Origin: Polaribacter reichenbachii
Lineage (GTDB): Bacteria > Bacteroidota > Bacteroidia > Flavobacteriales > Flavobacteriaceae
Direction of reading: 5' to 3'
Length of the DNA: 64,000 nucleotides
NCBI RefSeq assembly: GCF_001975665.1
Contig: NZ_CP019419.1
Span: forward strand, 2,046,001 to 2,110,000
In this document: positions 63,020 through 64,000 of the stretch, one piece after another
How positions within the stretch are numbered: position 1 is the stretch's first letter
Layout of the letters: every line of letters starts with the position of its first letter
Translations under genes and position numbers: made by a program
Notes under the pieces: generated by a model
Told to the model about the DNA's origin: nothing
What the model saw: the letters and a program-made list of their open reading frames with translations, nothing else
Database searches by the model: none

Positions 63020-63633
63020 TGAGCCTAGATTTAGATAAAATAAACAATGATTTAAAAGATAAAAGTCCTGCAGAAATTATTGCTTGGGCTATTTCTTTTG
63101 CAAAAAATGCAGTAATTACAACAAACTTCAGACCATATGAAGTTGCTATTTTAAATGCAGTTACAGAAGTAAAAAAAGATATAAAAGTAATTTGGTGCGA
63201 TACGGGTTACAATACAGTACAGACTTACAAGCACGCAGAAGAAATTATAGAAAAATTAGATTTAAACATTCAATTATATACACCAAAACAAACTGCTGCG
63301 CATAGAAATGTGGTTTTAGGAGTTCCGTCTATAGAAGATCCAAAACACGCAGTTTTTACAGAGCAGGTAAAATTAGAACCTTTTGCTAGAGCTATGAAAG
63401 AACATGAACCAGATGTTTGGTTTACAAATCTTAGAAAAGGGCAAACTGCTTTTAGAAATAGTATAGATGTTGTTTCTGTAAGCAAAGACGGAATTGTAAA
63501 AGTAAGTCCGTTTTATAATTGGACAGATGAGCAATTAGATACCTATTTAGAAGAAAAGAATTTACCAAATGAATTCACCTATTTCGATCCAACAAAAGTA
63601 GAGAGTAACCGCGAATGTGGTTTACATATATAA
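63019..63633 (+). CDS. cysH: Phosphoadenylyl-sulfate reductase
   Basis: PAPS/APS reductase of 204 aa that makes sulfite with thioredoxin. The catalytic Cys is in the C-terminal ECGLH motif. The CC...CC cysteines that hold the 4Fe-4S cluster in APS reductases are missing: the segment usually reading CxxRKVEPL has [10 protein letters not shown] here, so it should act on PAPS. That requires an APS kinase (CysC), not seen in the window. The ATG at 63019 overlaps the DUF2061 stop and is preferred over in-frame starts at 62992 or 63007. Confidence 0.92.
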   Translation: MSLDLDKINNDLKDKSPAEIIAWAISFAKNAVITTNFRPYEVAILNAVTEVKKDIKVIWCDTGYNTVQTYKHAEEIIEKLDLNIQLYTPKQTAAHRNVVLGVPSIEDPKHAVFTEQVKLEPFARAMKEHEPDVWFTNLRKGQTAFRNSIDVVSVSKDGIVKVSPFYNWTDEQLDTYLEEKNLPNEFTYFDPTKVESNRECGLHI

Positions 63634-63644
63634 AAAATAAGACA

Positions 63645-64000
63645 ATGAGTCAGACAACAATTCAAGTAGATGCTTTAGAAAGCGAAGCAATTTATATTTT
63701 TAGAGAAGTAGTTGCACAATTCGAAAAACCAGTGTTGTTATTTTCTGGAGGAAAAGACAGTATAACACTAGTGCGTTTAGCGCAAAAAGCATTTTATCCT
63801 GCAAGAATCCCTTTTCCTTTAATGCATATAGATACAGGTCATAATTTTCCTGAAACTATAGAATTTAGAGATCGTTTAGCAAAAGAATTAGGGGTTGAGT
63901 TAATTGTAAGAAATGTACAAGATAATATCGATTCTGGTAGAGTAAAAGAAGAAACCGGTAGGTATGCAAGTAGAAATATGTTGCAAACCGAAACTTTATT
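63645..64000 (+). CDS. cysD: Sulfate adenylyltransferase subunit 2, 3' end outside window
   Basis: The first 118 codons of CysD, the catalytic subunit of ATP sulfurylase that makes APS from sulfate and [19 protein letters not shown], the PP-loop [20 protein letters not shown] (in part [14 protein letters not shown], about 32-45) and [14 protein letters not shown] are intact. The window ends inside the gene; cysN is expected next. It is 11 bp after cysH, in the same operon. Confidence 0.95.
   Translation, partial: MSQTTIQVDALESEAIYIFREVVAQFEKPVLLFSGGKDSITLVRLAQKAFYPARIPFPLMHIDTGHNFPETIEFRDRLAKELGVELIVRNVQDNIDSGRVKEETGRYASRNMLQTETL

Overview
The window is AT-rich chromosomal DNA (very roughly one third G+C) of a marine flavobacterium. 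The pointers are a SusC/SusD fructan locus, PL7 alginate lyases, DUF5686 and LruC proteins, a potassium-type membrane pyrophosphatase, weak Shine-Dalgarno signals and many copies of the Bacteroidota -7 promoter element TAnnTTTG. Polaribacter or a close relative is my best guess from gene content; no marker gene was compared. I saw no rRNA, tRNA, CRISPR array, insertion sequence or prophage.

Bases 1-12,900 form a fructan and sucrose locus on the plus strand. The first module is a sugar porter (cut by the window edge), a GH32 lipoprotein, SusC, SusD and a PfkB kinase, with a strong hairpin between susD and the kinase. The second module is a sucrose-type MFS importer, a second PfkB kinase and a GH13_18 sucrose-phosphorylase-like enzyme. 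Together they would cut fructan at the surface, import the products and phosphorylate the released fructose.

Bases 13,000-24,700 hold trmN6, a saccharopine-dehydrogenase-like gene, pckA, a 5-oxoprolinase operon (pxpABC) led by an Nramp-fold transporter without the usual metal ligands, and a small-membrane-protein cluster (YtxH, holin-like, DUF6327, DUF1328) around an AraC regulator.

Bases 24,700-43,000 are mostly housekeeping: a membrane pyrophosphatase with a C-terminal extension, soluble pyrophosphatase, a DUF5686 outer-membrane protein, pdhB, a lone PL7 lyase, etfBA, a bifunctional nuclease, nupC, thyA, folA, an M24 peptidase, tag and a MazG-type hydrolase.

Bases 43,000-45,060 look like a restriction-modification pair: a cytosine-5 methyltransferase with a fused N-terminal helix-turn-helix and a small unrecognised protein with a PD-(D/E)xK-like motif. 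It is followed by surface proteins (a carboxypeptidase-like regulatory-domain protein, a zinc metalloprotease and an LruC lipoprotein).

Bases 51,500-64,000 are sulfur metabolism. metK diverges from a methionine operon led by a SAM-I riboswitch: metY, a three-domain MetX-aspartokinase-homoserine dehydrogenase fusion, and a second sulfhydrylase. Then come a BACON-PL7 alginate lyase under a perfect palindrome, an Rrf2 regulator with IscR-like cysteines, a PagL-like outer-membrane protein, and a sulfate-assimilation operon (DUF2061, cysH, cysD...) whose promoter carries a palindrome resembling one in front of the Rrf2 gene.
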